From Lamellibrachia satsuma (Eukaryota > Annelida > Polychaeta > Sabellida > Siboglinidae), in NCBI GenBank assembly GCA_033239005.1, contig BSQZ01000006.1, positions 3,905,501 to 3,969,500 of the forward strand: DNA of 64,000 nucleotides, in the 5' to 3' direction. Positions 27,201-41,800 of this stretch are shown piece by piece. Each line of letters opens with the position of its first letter. Within the stretch, counting starts at the first letter, position 1. The position numbers were made by a program, and so were the translations under genes. Under the pieces are notes generated by a model. It was given only the letters and a program-made list of their open reading frames with translations, made no database searches and had not been told where the DNA came from.

Positions 27201-30200
27201 AGATAATGCTTGCGTCTACTGTATCGTGGCATGGTGTATTGCCACAGCCCTAGATAATGCTTGCGTCTACTGTATCGTGGGTTGGTGTATTGCCACAGCC
27301 CTAGATAGTAACGCGTCTACTGTATCGTGGGTTGGTGTATTGCCACAGCCCTAGATAGTAACGCGTCTACTGTATCGTGGGTTGGTGTATTGCCACAGCC
27401 CTAGATAGTAACGCGTCTACTGTATCGTGGGTTGGTGTATTGCCACAGCCCTAGATAGTAACGTGTCTACTGTATCGTGGCTTGGTGTATTGCCACAGCC
27501 CTAGATAGTAACGTGTCTACTGTATCGTGGCTTGGTGTATTGCCACAGCCCTAGATAGTAACGTGTCTACTGTATCGTGGCTTGGTGTATTGCCACAGCC
27601 CTAGATAGTAACGTGTCTACTGTATCGTGGCTTGGTGTATTGCCACAGCCCTAGATAGTAACGTGTCTACTGTATCGTGGCTTGGTGTATTGCTACAGCC
27701 CTAGATAGTAACGTGTCTACTGTATCGTGGCTTGGTGTATTGCCACAGCCCTAGATAGTAACGTGTCTACTGTATCGTGGCTTGGTGTATTGCTACAGCC
27801 CTAGATAGTAACGTGTCTACTGTATCGTGGCTTGGTGTATTCCTACAGCCCTAGATAGTAACGTGTCTACTGTATCGTGGCTTGGTGTATTCCTACAGCC
27901 CTAGATAGTAACGTGTCTACTGTATCGTGGCTTGGTGTATTGCTACAGCCCTAGATAGTAACGTGTCTACTGTATCGTGGCTTGGTGTATTGCTACAGCC
28001 CTAGATAGTAACGTGTCTACTGTATCGTGGCTTGGTGTATTGCTACAGCCCTAGATAGTAACGTGTCTACTGTATCGTGGCTTGGTGTATTGCTACAGCC
28101 CTAGATAGTAACGTGTCTACTGTATCGTGGCTTGGTGTATTGCTACAGCCCTAGATAGTAACGTGTCTACTGTATCGTGGCTTGGTGTATTGCTACAGCC
28201 CTAGATAGTAACGTGTCTACTGTATCGTGGCTTGGTGTATTGCTACAGCCCTAGATAGTAACGTGTCTACTGTATCGTGGCTTGGTGTATTGCTACAGCC
28301 CTAGATAGTAACGTGTCTACTGTATCGTGGCTTGGTGTATTGCTACAGCCCTAGATAGTAACGTGTCTACTGTATCGTGGCTTGGTGTATTGCTACAGCA
28401 CTAGAAAATAACATGAAAGTTTATCAAGTAACACACACATGTAAATGTACATAGGACAAGTGGTGAAAGGACACAGCTGAGTCGTGTGACTAATAAACAT
28501 GTTATGTGCATCGTCAGATAAAATACAAAGTTAAATTCACAATTGTGTGTTTGTTAATAGAATCAATATCGTGGCAATAGTTACTTAAACATTAGTAATT
28601 AATCACTCTTGAAAACTTTCATTGTTTTCATGATGGTTAAAAGTTTACATATAATATTATCTTTTTAATTTGGGAAGTGCTTTATTCAGCAACTCTCTGC
28701 CCAACGTGTGTTGCCTCACCTCAAAGTTGATGTAGTACTGGACCTGCTGCACAAAGTGAACCATCTCAGCCACAATCACGTGACACTGATGCAGGACAGG
28801 AGTCACCTCTGGAAGACACAGGACAGGTCGCAGGACATGTCATACGACACGGCACAGGAGAGGTCACACATAGCCCTTTGCAAATTAGTTTTTTTAGAAT
28901 ATTCTATAACATTTTTGCAGAGACAATTCTATAGAATTTTTAAAATATTCTATAGAATTTCTATAGAATAGTTTATAGAATGCTTGCGGAGGCATTTCTA
29001 TAGAATTCAGAAAATAGTCTATAGAATTTGTAGTTTTCTGAAGTTTTCTATACACTATTAATTGATCAGAAGGTTGAACCAACCAATCAAATTGATTGGA
29101 AAATTGATTAATGAGAACACTACTAACCTGGCAGCGAGCGGAGGAAATGGGCATGATGGTTCTGACTGCGCCACAGTCCCGACAGAATGTATTCCATGCG
29201 CTTGGCTCGCCACAGGAAGTTGAACACCCTCAGGTACATAATGATGCATTCTGGGGTGAACACCTAGAAGCAGAAGAGTTGAGAGCATACCGGGTGGTCT
29301 CACTCCTGATGGTCTCAGGTAGCCTAGAAATGCAACCAGTGGCCAGGAAATACAACAACATTCTGATATCACCTGAAGATCCATATTTTATCTCGCTTCT
29401 GTCTGTCCTCGACTCCTCGTGTGCATCCAACTGCTGAACTTGGATTCACGAGGATTTCAGTGCTGTCAACCTTCTACTTACTGTATTGTATGACGGGGTT
29501 ATTAATTCGTTCACACCTAGCACAGTGTAACTGAAATTTATTCACTTGTGAAATTCACTATGATTTCCAAACCACTTAAAGTGTTCATGTTGTTAAGATA
29601 CATGCAGAACATACCATATTGCAGTAAAATTATAATATTTATCAGAACTTTATTGTTGATCTGTGCAATAACAAGAAAACAGCAAACTCACTAAACACAG
29701 TGTGAAATTTTTAGACAGGAAATAAAAAACTATCTGTATAATTATTAGTTAATGAACCACATTTAGCAGGATTCCAATAACGAGAGAAAACTGTAGGAAC
29801 ATTACTGGCAACAGTGATACACTCCACGACACCGCAGACACAGCAATAAGATTAACTACTCACAGTCCTTATGGGGCCGTCTACGTGGTAGTCAAGACTG
29901 AAGACATCCCAGCCCGTGTCTCCAGGCGACACCTGGAGGCAGAATCACATCAAGGTACATTATATAAATGAGCACACAGTAGAGACCTGTCAACCTTGCA
30001 AACAACAGGTTTCACTTTGATAACTTTTACAATGTTTAAAATTTGAGCTTGACTTACAACCAGTTGAGACAAAGTCAATCTATTTGGTGAGCTACTGTTA
30101 TTTGGTGAGAATCCTGCATGAAGACCTACCTTCAGGCCACGCAGCTGATATGTCACACAACTTACCTGTCTTAAAAGGCCAACACTACTAGTGGTATCAA

Positions 30201-33200
30201 TAACGTAGTATAAGGTAGAAATGTACATATACATACATACATTCGTTCGTACGGAACTAGGCATTGTTAAAAGTAACTATTATTTATTCTTGAATCATGT
30301 CAATCAGAGCCACAGATCAGATGTCAGGGGAGGTCACATGTTAGTTAGGGCAGTATCTCTACCTCGAGCAGACGGACATCAGTGCGTTTAAGGATGTCCA
30401 TGTCATCGTACTGTGCATTGGTGGCGCGGATGGCTTGATCAAGGATACCAGTCAGCTTGTGCAGGTACAACGTTGTGGCCGGCTTGACCAGATCATCCCT
30501 GCATGGATACAACATGACCAATGGACCACACGATCAACACACTCTGCATGGATACTGAGGGCAGTCACTTGAACCATCACACGCACGCACGCGCGCACAC
30601 ACACACATGCACACACACACACACACGGACACACACACATGCACGGATGCACACACATGCACGCACACACCCACGCACACACGCACACACACACTCTTGT
30701 GGGGCGCGATAGCATACCAGTTAGAAGGCCGGACTCTCAATCGAGAGAACCCGGTTTCAAATCCCACTGCGGTCGCTTCGAACCTTTGGCAAGTTTGATC
30801 ACCCCACGTTGCCACAGTTCACTCAGCTGTATAAATGAGTACCTGGCAATACAGACAGTGGTGGACATGTGAACGAATAGCCTTCGCGCAGCAATTGCAG
30901 CGTGGCTGAACACTTCCCAAAGAAGTTGAGATGGCCTTGGAATGAACAGGTCTGCCAGGGGGTGAAGTGTAAAGCGCTTTGAGCAGTCCTATGGACCGGA
31001 TACCGCGCTATATAAGAACATACCTTTACTTTACTTTACTCTTAGACAAGTGCTTCAAGAATTAGTTACAGAAATCAGATTGCAAGATTGTGTAATTTTA
31101 CTGTGTATTGTCATGAGCGTAACTTCATGGTTGTTCAGAATTACTGCCTCAATGTCATTTTAATGGACTGCAACTTCACTATATTGATCATAATAATTGT
31201 TAAGAGTTAATAATAATAACCAATTAAAACACACCATATCTCCATGGCCAGTCTGGTCGTAGGTGCGTACGGTGAGACAGTAATTACATAATTTTAACGT
31301 ATATTACAAACTACATGCAAATTAAAAATAAATAAAATTTACACAACATTAAAATGATTAAGTTAGGTTAAGTATTAGGGCCTCCCAGTTATATTGCTGG
31401 GCTGCTACCTCACTATACAGTTATATTGCTGGGCTGCTACCTCACTATACAGTTATATTGCTGGGCTGCTACCTCACTATACAGTTATATTGCTGGGCTG
31501 CTACCTTACTATACAGTTATATTGCTGGGCTGCTACCTCACTATACAGTTATATTGCTGGGCTGCTACCTCACTACACAGTTATATTGCTGGGCTGCTAC
31601 CTCACTATACAGTTATATTGCTGGGCTACCTCACTATACAGTTATATTGCTGGGCTGCTACCTCACTATACAGTTATATTGCTGGGCTACCTCACTATAC
31701 AGTTATATTGCTGGGCTGCTACCTCACTATACAGTTATATTGCTGGGCTACCTCACTATACAGTTATATTGCTGGGCTGCTACCTCACTATACAGTTATA
31801 TTGCTGGGCTGCTACCTCACTACACAGTTATATTGCTGGGCTGCTACCTCACTATACAGTTATATTGCTGGGCTACCTCACTATACAGTTATATTGCTGG
31901 GCTGCTACCTCACTATACAGTTATATTGCTGGGCTGCTACCTCACTATATAGTTATATTGATCACAGCTGTTAAGAATCTTTGACTCACTCTAAGAGATC
32001 CATGAGATGTCGTATGAAGTCTCCCTGGCCCAGTAAGAGGTAGCGGCGCATCGCCTGAGACACACATACATATTGTGTCATTGCAACGGCTGCTTTAGAA
32101 ACAGTTACTGCCCATTTCAAAATCTTTTACATACACAAAACTAAGACTTCAGCTTCAACACAGATTCATACACAGATTCCGTCATTACTGTGGCTGCTTT
32201 ATAAAGAGTTGCTCTCCATTTCAAAATCATTTACAAACACAGTTAGTTAAGACTTCAGCTGAACAAATCTTGAACATAAAGAAGAACTCACACAGAGAAT
32301 ACAAGACATACTAAACTAAATATATTCAGTGTGCAATCAATATGTTCACAGTTTTGCCTACAATTTGGATTGTAACTTTTTAACTCAAATTATCCGCTAC
32401 AAATAATCAATAAAATATAACATGTTGTGTAAATCACATTTGTTCGCCATTATGTACCATAATATGCAGAAATTAAATAAAGCTGCTCTAAAAAGATGAA
32501 ATTGTTGGACGGTGAGTACATCTACGGTTACTCTCTTCACATACTTTGATTTCAATGTGGAATTGATAATTGGAAAAGCAATTTTGGAATTGGTATTTTT
32601 GAGGTGGAATTGGAATTGGTATTTGTAATTGGAATTAATATAATGTAATTGATCCCCAAGTCTGTTTGAGACAACCCCTATATGTTGATTCCCCCACCTT
32701 GAGATGGTCCATAAACTTGTACTTGATATGCAGCACCTCCAGCAGGTGCTTGCTCGTCTCCAGGTAGACCGTGTCGATCATCTTCTGGAAGTGTCCGTCG
32801 AGACTCTGACTGAAGATTGACTCAACTACAACAAACACTCGTCACTTCAGTCAAAGGTGACATAAACATCAGTATTTCTGGGCTACATTCAGTGCATTTC
32901 TGGGCTCACATAGTGCAATTTATTTCCTGTTCTTACTAGCTTATATTATGTCATTGTTAGCACAATGGTTACCTTATTTATTAACACATCGAATCATCAA
33001 CATCATATTCAACAGCATTTAACATTTCCTGTGTCTGTGTTGATGTACCAGGGTCATATATGCAGAGAACTGTCCCTGATATCTTGACAAACAAATAGCA
33101 TTATTTATAATAACTTTAGTAGTATTTAGTGTGGCTTCAACAATGTCCCTAATGTTATTTACGGTGACATATCTCTATGGTTTTGACAATGTCCTTAGTG

Positions 33201-36200
33201 CTATTTACCGTGAAGTGTCTCTACAGATTTGGCAATGTCCGTAGTGTTATTTACTGTGATGGGCCATTGTCAAAACTGCAGAGACTCATCACAGTAAATA
33301 ACATACTAATATGTTACTTACTGTGATGTGTCTGTGGTTTTGATAATGTCCCTAGAGCTATTTACCGTGATGTGTCTCTGCGGTTTTGACAATGTCCATA
33401 GTGCTATTTATTGTGATGTGTCTGCAGCTCTGACAATGTCCCTAGAGCTATTTACGTGATGTGTCTCTGCAGCTTTGCCAATGTCCCTAGAGCTATTTAC
33501 CGTGATGTGTCTCTGCAGCTTTGACAATGTCCCTAGTGCGCACAGTTGTCCTATCGTCACACACGTGATGTAAGAAGTTGATTGACTTCCCTGTCGCCAG
33601 GATCTGAAAACATTCATTCTCTCAGGCCACAACCTTGTCTATGTTGTGTTTTACTAGTCAGCTCCATTATTTAGCCATAACATAAACAGAACTCTGCAAT
33701 GCATGAATCTTTGCCTAGCCACAAAATAAAATGAACTTAATGGTGTCTGCCCAAAATTAACTAAACTTCGTTGTGCCTGCGTATCAACTATCAAAAATAA
33801 ACAAACTAAGCTTAGTGGTTAAACTAGCAACAAAATAAATGCATTTTTAGGTAGCAACAAAATAAATGTATTTTTAGCTAGCAACAAAATAAATGCATTT
33901 TTAGGTAGCAACAAAATAAATGTATTTTTAGCTAGCAACAAAATAAACCGAATGTAGTAGTGTCTGCTTCTCTGGTTAGTAACAAAATAAAATGAACTGA
34001 TATCATCAGAACCGATAGATGTTGCCTGTTTCGGAAAGTAAGGCCAGGGAAGACTTTGTGAGGGAATCATGGTGAGAACTTAGCTTGATTCCTGGTGAGT
34101 TAGGGGATCATGGACTCATCTTGTTGGCCTGATTCATGGTGAGGAACAAGGGTATCATGGACTCACTTTGTTGGCCTGATTCATGGTGAGGAACGAGGGT
34201 ATCATGGACTCACTTCGTTGGCCTGATTCATGGTGAGGAACGAGGGGATCATGGACTCACTTCGTTGGCCTGATTCATGGTGAGGAACAAGGGTATCATG
34301 GACTCACTTCGTTGGCCTGATTCAAGGTGAGGAACGAGGGTATCATGGACTCACTTCGTTGGCCTGATTCATGGTGAGGAACGAGGGTATCATGGACTCA
34401 CTTCGTTGGCCTGATTCAAGGTGAGGAACGAGGGTATCATGGACTCACTTCGTTGGCCTGATTCATGGTGAGGAACGAGGGTATCATGGACTCACTTCGT
34501 TGGCCTGATTCATGGTGAGGAACGAGGGGATCATGGACTCACTTCGTTGGCCTGATTCATGGTGAGGAACGAGGGGATCATGGACTCACTTCGTTGGCCT
34601 GATTCATGGTGAGGAAAAAGGAGATCATGGACTCACTTTGTTGGCCTGATTCATGGTGAGGAAAGAGGGGATCATGGACTCACTTTGTTGGCCTGATTCA
34701 TGGTGAGGAACGAGGGTATCATGGACTCACTTCGTTGGCCTGATTCATGGTGAGGAACGAGGGTATCATGGACTCACTTTGTTGGCCTGATTCATGGTGA
34801 GGAACGAGGGGATCATGGACTCACTTCGTTGGCCTGATTCATGGTGAGGAACAAGGGTATCATGGACTCACTTTGTTGGCCTGATTCATGGTGAGGAACG
34901 AGGGGATCATGGACTCATCTTGTTGGCCTGATTCATGGTGAGGAACAAGGAGATCATGGACTCACTTTGTTGGCCTGATTCATGGTGAGGAGAGAGGGGA
35001 TCATGGACTCACTTTGTTGGCCTGATTCATGGTGAGGAACGAGGGTATCATGGACTCATCTTGCTGGCCTGATTCATGGTGAGGAACGAGGGGATCATGG
35101 ACTCATCTTGTTGGCCTGATTCATGGTGAGGAACGAGGGGATCATGGACTCACCTTGTTGGCCTGATTCATGGTGAGGAACGAGGGGATCATGGACTCAC
35201 CTTGTTGGCCTGATTCATAGTGAGGAACGAGGGGATCATGGACTTGCGTAGACTGTACTTGTCATGCCAGAGTCTATCGTCCTTCACCGTTGGGTCCGAC
35301 GCCACAAAGAACTGCAAGAGGAAGGTTCTACATTATAAAGTAGTTTGTGGTGGTGTCTGTCTCTCTGTCTGTTCCCACCAGTTTCGCATATTTGGGGCTG
35401 AAATGTTTTATGCGTGCCCTTACGCCCATGAGGATGGTTCGTATATTAACAATTTAAAAATGTCACTCCTGCAATTCTTATTAGTTTATCTATATATTCT
35501 ATAAGCAACTCAGCTAGTTAACTGTAAAATCTATTTCGTTAGGGCCAGTGCTAAATATATCACAGCATCTGATCTTAAAGTGGCTATACAAATATTGACA
35601 AAAGTACACAAAGCACATTTAGTAAAAGACAAATGTAGAAAGTTTTTATTCTTTTTCTATTTTTTTAGTTTTTATTTTGTATGTATTATTTTACTGTAAA
35701 GCACGTTGATCTATCTAAAGGAGTATGCACCATATAAGAACTAAATTATTATTATTATTATTCTTACAGCAGGTGATAAATGAATGGAATAAATTATCTA
35801 TTGATTGAATAAATCAAAATCATTTTGTGTGAATACATTTAAAAACAAAAAGGACAAATATCTCATAAGGGCTGGCGCCATATGAAGAACAACTGTTGAA
35901 CTCTTGATAAGCCATTGGCTTCTTTGCCTACTTGCCATTTGGAGTTTATTGCTTTGTGTGGCTTGTTAGAACTCTTGTTAACATAGGGAGCATTCATTTT
36001 AACACATCTTGACAAAACAATAGGTGTAAAATACTACCTCGTGATACGTGTCCTCAAGTTCACCGTCGTAGATCCAGCTGATGATTGTGCTGAAGATAGG
36101 TTGTGCCACCTGGAGGACAACACAGATACTACATTATGGCAAATTACTGGCAAATATGTGAAATCAAGAATAACAATAAATACACAATACGTCATGGTCA

Positions 36201-38742
36201 GCGTGACCAATATGGGTGCACGTTAATTAATTAGATGCTTGAATAATTTGGTTACAGATAAACGACTACAGCACAGATGTTCGAGTGAAGGCGAAATGTA
36301 AACCAACTGATGAGAAATGTTTCCTGTCATCAAACATAACACGTCCAGGAAGAACACAACAACGTTATCTAAACTCTTAAACCAGCTGTCATCTCATTAA
36401 TTCAAAACAATACATTAAGTGTTCAAATATACTACACAAGCACACAGATGATGTGCTAGATCGAATGTACACCAGCATAAACACGTGTTAACATGAGTGT
36501 ACACAAGCATAAACACTTGCTAACATGAATGTACACCAGCATAAACACTTGTTAACATGAGTGTATGCCAGCATAAACACTTGTTAACATGAATGTACAC
36601 CAGCATAAACACGTGTTAACATGAATGAACACCAGCATAAACACTTGTTAACATAAATGTACACCAGCATAAACACTTGTTAACATGAATGTACACCAGC
36701 ATAAACACTTGTTAACATGAATGTACACCAGCATAAACACATTAACATGAAAGTACACCAGCATAAACATGAATGTAAGTCAGCATGAACACCTGTCAGG
36801 AATCTTCAGGGTAAACACACACCAGTGGTACCATGGTTGGGTTCAGTTGTAACTTGTAACTTATTACAATTACACTGGAATTGATTTGCTTGGAACACTG
36901 CAATTGTAATTGAGGCTGTGTCATTGTAATTAAGGCTGTGCCATTGTAATCGACCACTGTAATTAAACCACACACTGGCTGCGAGAATGCATGAATTCAC
37001 TGAATATGTTGTCTAAAACTTACAGTAATGAAACATGCAATGTTTCTTTATAAAACAATGTAGTTGTACTCGACCTATAAACTATTGCAATTTACATTTT
37101 ATTGTAACTGATTTGTTAAATTTTGTTGTGTTGCAACCAGACTTGAGATCAATTACATTACATCAATTCCAATTCCACTCCAATTCCACCTCTAAATTAC
37201 TAAATCCAATTCCAAAATACCAATTCCACGTTGAAATAACAGTAGATGAACAGAGCAACCATAGACACACTCAACAGCAAAACTAATAAATATATTTTAG
37301 AGCAGCATTATATGTTACTGAATGTTTGCACAGAATAATTTGAGTTCAAAAGTTACATGATGTAATTGAAAAAGTAAATGCAAAGTAATTGAAAATACCA
37401 ATTACATTATCACCAATGCCAATTACTTTTAAAAACAAAACACCAATCACAATTCTGGAATAGGAATTGGTGGGCCAATTCCAATTCCAATACAGCTGAT
37501 CCCAAGCCTGATTATAATTGTAATTGCTATTATGCTGCTGTATATATGTAATTGGTCATTTTAATTGAATCCAGTCCTGGAAGGCAGGCATGCCTGTGAG
37601 CCAATGACTACGACATGAACACATGTGAGCCAATGACTACAACAACATGAACACATGTTAGCCAATGACTACAAGAGCATGAACACATGTGAGCCAATGA
37701 CTACAACAACATGAACACATGTGAGCCAATGACTACAAGAGCATGAACACATGTGAGCCAATGACTACAACAACATGAACACATGTGAACTCATGCCAGT
37801 ACAAAGCCATGAACTCATGTCAACATGAACTGACAGGCCTGCACAAAAATACTTCATGAACTCATGCCAGTATACATTGTGAAGCTAACCAGAAGAACTG
37901 AACATAGAACTGACCAGTATGAGTGTGTGTTTGACCAGTGAGCGAATGGCTGGGTCTCCGTGCTGGATGTAGGAGTGGATGGCTGAGGCCAGCGCTCCGC
38001 CTTTCTTCGCTGCAGACAGAAACAACGATTCTTCAGTCACACATGTGCATGTACGTATGCTCATACATACATAAGTACGTACGTAAACATATACATGCAT
38101 ACTGGCTTCTCTCTCTACGAACTACATATATATATAGAACAACTCCTTTACTTTGAAATAATACAATACATAAGTAAATAACTTACAACAATCGTGTTGC
38201 AAACAACGGTACGCACTATTGTTCTGAGTTACGTAATCTACGTCAAATGTCCACATACATAATATCCCAACCCCCGGGGAATTATAACAGATGGAACCCA
38301 AGGCTATAAGGAACATCGGATGAATAGAACATTTTGGCCAAGTCCCAACATGGTCATTATAGCAGAGTCCACTGTATATACATATTTTATTTGTATCATT
38401 TATACACTTTTAATGAAAGCAGAGTTGCCCCACCCTGACAAATGTCTACAAGTGCTGCGAGCGTCTTCAGTCGAAGCAGAGGGTCACATGTCCAAACAGC
38501 AAGTCGTCTCAGAGTGAGGCTGCCTCCACTGGGCATGCTCGGTGAACTCGTGTCGTCTTGTTGTTGTAGCTGCAACAGTTTAATCTCACGCATGCATTGC
38601 TGGTTCTTACAATACTTCATCTGTGTCAACACCATTCTGAAAGTGGACTTACAAGAAGTTATAAAATCAAAACAACTGTGTTACTCATTTAAAATCTTCG
38701 GATTTAGCACACAATTTCATAAATACCATGTCATGATATATA

Positions 38743-38808
<66 letters not shown>

Positions 38809-41800
38809 GCCACATTTCCTTCATATTATAACTACAATATATAAGTAAGTCTGGAGAAGACGTAGGTGCTTTGGGTCGGGCAGCAGAACAAAGACCTTCA
38901 TATGTTACTGGAAGAGAAGAAACTGAATCATTTCGTGGGGACGGCAGGGCCGGCAGGGCCGGCAGGGACGGCAGGGCCGGCAGCACAAAGACGGAAATTC
39001 ACAGAATACCAGCTGGGGCAAATGCATGGAGGAAAATGGAAGGAGTGATGGGAGATAGACACATATCTCATAAACTAAAATAAAAGGTGCTTAGCTCATG
39101 CGTAACACCAGCATACTTATATGGCTTACAGACTGTGGTGATGACGAAAAAACAAGAGAAACTGCAAGTTTGTGAGAATAGCTTAGTGAGAAGAATTGCA
39201 GGAGTGAAAAGAATCAGACTACTCAACATAACAGTAACCATTCAGACAACCCAACATAACAGTAACCATTCAGACAACCCAACATAACAGTAACCATTCA
39301 GACAACCCAACATAACAGTAGCCATTCAGACTACTCAACATAACAGTAACCATTCAGACTACTCAACATAACAGTAACCATTCAGACTACTCAACATAAC
39401 AGTAACCATTCAGACAACCCAACATAACAGTAACCATTCAGACAACCCAACATAACAGTAACCATTCAGACTACCCAACATAGCAGTAACCATTCAGACA
39501 ACCCAACATAACAGTAGCCATTCAGACAACCCAACATAACAGTAACCATTCAGACAACCCAACATAACAGTAACCATTCAGACAACCCAACATAACAGTA
39601 ACCATTCAGATAACCCAATATAACAGTAGCCATTCAGACTACCCAACATAACAGTAACCATTCAGACTACTCAACATAACAGTAACCATTCAGACAACCC
39701 AACATAACAGTAACCATTCAGACAACCCAACATAACAGTAACCATTCAGACAACCCAACATAACAGTAACCATTCAGACAACCCAACATAACAGTAGCCA
39801 TTCAGACAACCCAACATAACAGTAGCCATTCAGACTATTCAACATAACAGTAGCCATTCAGACTACTCAACATAACAGTAACCATTCAGACTACTCAACA
39901 TAACAGTAACCATTCAGACAACCCAACATAACAGTAACCATTCAGACAACCCAACATAACAGTAGCCATTCAGACTACCCAACATAACAGTAACCAGACT
40001 ACTCAACATAACAGTAACCATTCAAGCAACCCAACATAACTGTAGCCATTCAGACAACCCAACATAACAGTAACCATTCAGACAACCCAACATAACAGTA
40101 GCCATTCAGACTACCCAACATAACAGTAGCCATTCAGACTACTCAACATAACAGTAACCATTCAGACTACTCAACATAACAGTAACCATTCAATCAACCC
40201 AACATAACTGTAGCCATTCAGACAACCCAACATAACAGTAACCATTCAGACAACCCAACATAACAGTAGCCATTCAGACTACCCAACATAACAGTAGCCA
40301 TTCAGACTACTCAACATAACAGCAACCATTCAGACTACTCAACATAACAGTAACCATTCAGACTACTCAACATAACAGTAACCATTCAAGCAACCCAACA
40401 TAACTGTAGCCATTCAGACTACTGACTTAAACTGTATGGTCCCTCTTTGTGGTATCTAACATCTATAATGTAGACTAATTCCAGGGCTTTGTGGCAACAT
40501 GTTCACAATAAAATCCAAGTTGACTGTCTCCATGGGCCAACTCACATATATTTGAACATGAAGAGCTATACACGCACGTATGCACACACATGCATACACA
40601 GTATTACACACACGCACTAACCTGTGCTTCTAAGACAGCAATCAGTCGGTAATAGTCCATGAGCTCCTGGTGAAGGGCCGTGCAGAAACTCTGAAAGCAA
40701 TGTCTATTTCAATGGTCCAAATTTGCTGTAGACAATTACATAATAATTTCAGAATACTTTTATAATCACCACAGCAGATTTATGCACTTGTGAGTTTCGG
40801 GAAAACGAAGGAAGTGACGTGTACCTGTCCGATGAGTCCGAAGGCCCTGTCGGTGCTGCGTGTTTCTGCGTACTTGCGCACCTTCATGTATAACCAGCCA
40901 CTCTCGGCCAGCTTCAGCAGCAGCTGGCGCACCGACCGCGAGATTCCGACCTGGGACAAGCACCTTGCACAGTCACAGAGCCAGAATCTAACAAAGTACT
41001 TTTATTTCACTACTTTATTTGAGCAGACAATTTTTCTTTTCCTGAGTAACGAAGTAATTTTTTTAGATGTACCGTATTCGACCTAATAAGCATATAGTAC
41101 GCTTGAAAAAAATTGGGCCATGGTAAAATGTCAAGGAATCTGTTCTTGTAAGCGTACACCAACATTTGTTTCTCTAGATAATAAGATAACTGTTTAACAA
41201 TAGTGGTGTCATTTGGTGACTAATGTAGAACAACTGGAAAGTGGTGCCAACTGTTTAATACCAGATGGCGACACTTCAATTGTTCCACACTAGTCAAATT
41301 ACAATTTGCTCACCGCTTTCTGCATGCATTTGTGAAATTAAGTTGCTGCTCAAACTGAAACCTGTTTATGGGCATAATCAAGTTTACAATTCTAGTTTTT
41401 TCAAGTTGTATTTTTACGGTTGGTCCTGTGAATATATTTGCCGGCTAATTTTCTACATGAATGAAGTACTTTTTCTCATGCATTTTTACTTCAGTAGATT
41501 TTCTCCTAGTTACTTGTACTTTTACTCAAGTACAACAAAATGTTACTTGTACGAGCTCAGTGCAACAATCGTCATGAGTCCTCATCACACACGGCAAGCT
41601 TAAACATTGCAGGCCACACAGAATTTAAAATTTGATAGTGTCCACTTCAAGATGTTTTATTCATACATTTTATTACTGTACTTGAATTGTGTCAGAAAAA
41701 TGGAAAAGTATTATCACTAATTAACTTGAGGGAGTCAGACGTACCTCTGAGTCGATCTTGAAGGTGTTCCTGGCCATGTCATACTTGATGAACTTGCCGT

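Noticed and set aside
30700..30780. Functional tRNA gene
   Set aside because: Only A- and B-box-like parts remain, the acceptor stem does not pair, and the unit continues into a SINE body with a tail.
31394..31984. Membrane-like protein of [13 protein letters not shown] repeats
   Set aside because: 32/29-bp minisatellite; all three forward frames are open.
39205..40425. CRISPR-like array of 28-bp repeats
   Set aside because: Units are directly tandem with no unique spacers, in an animal intron.
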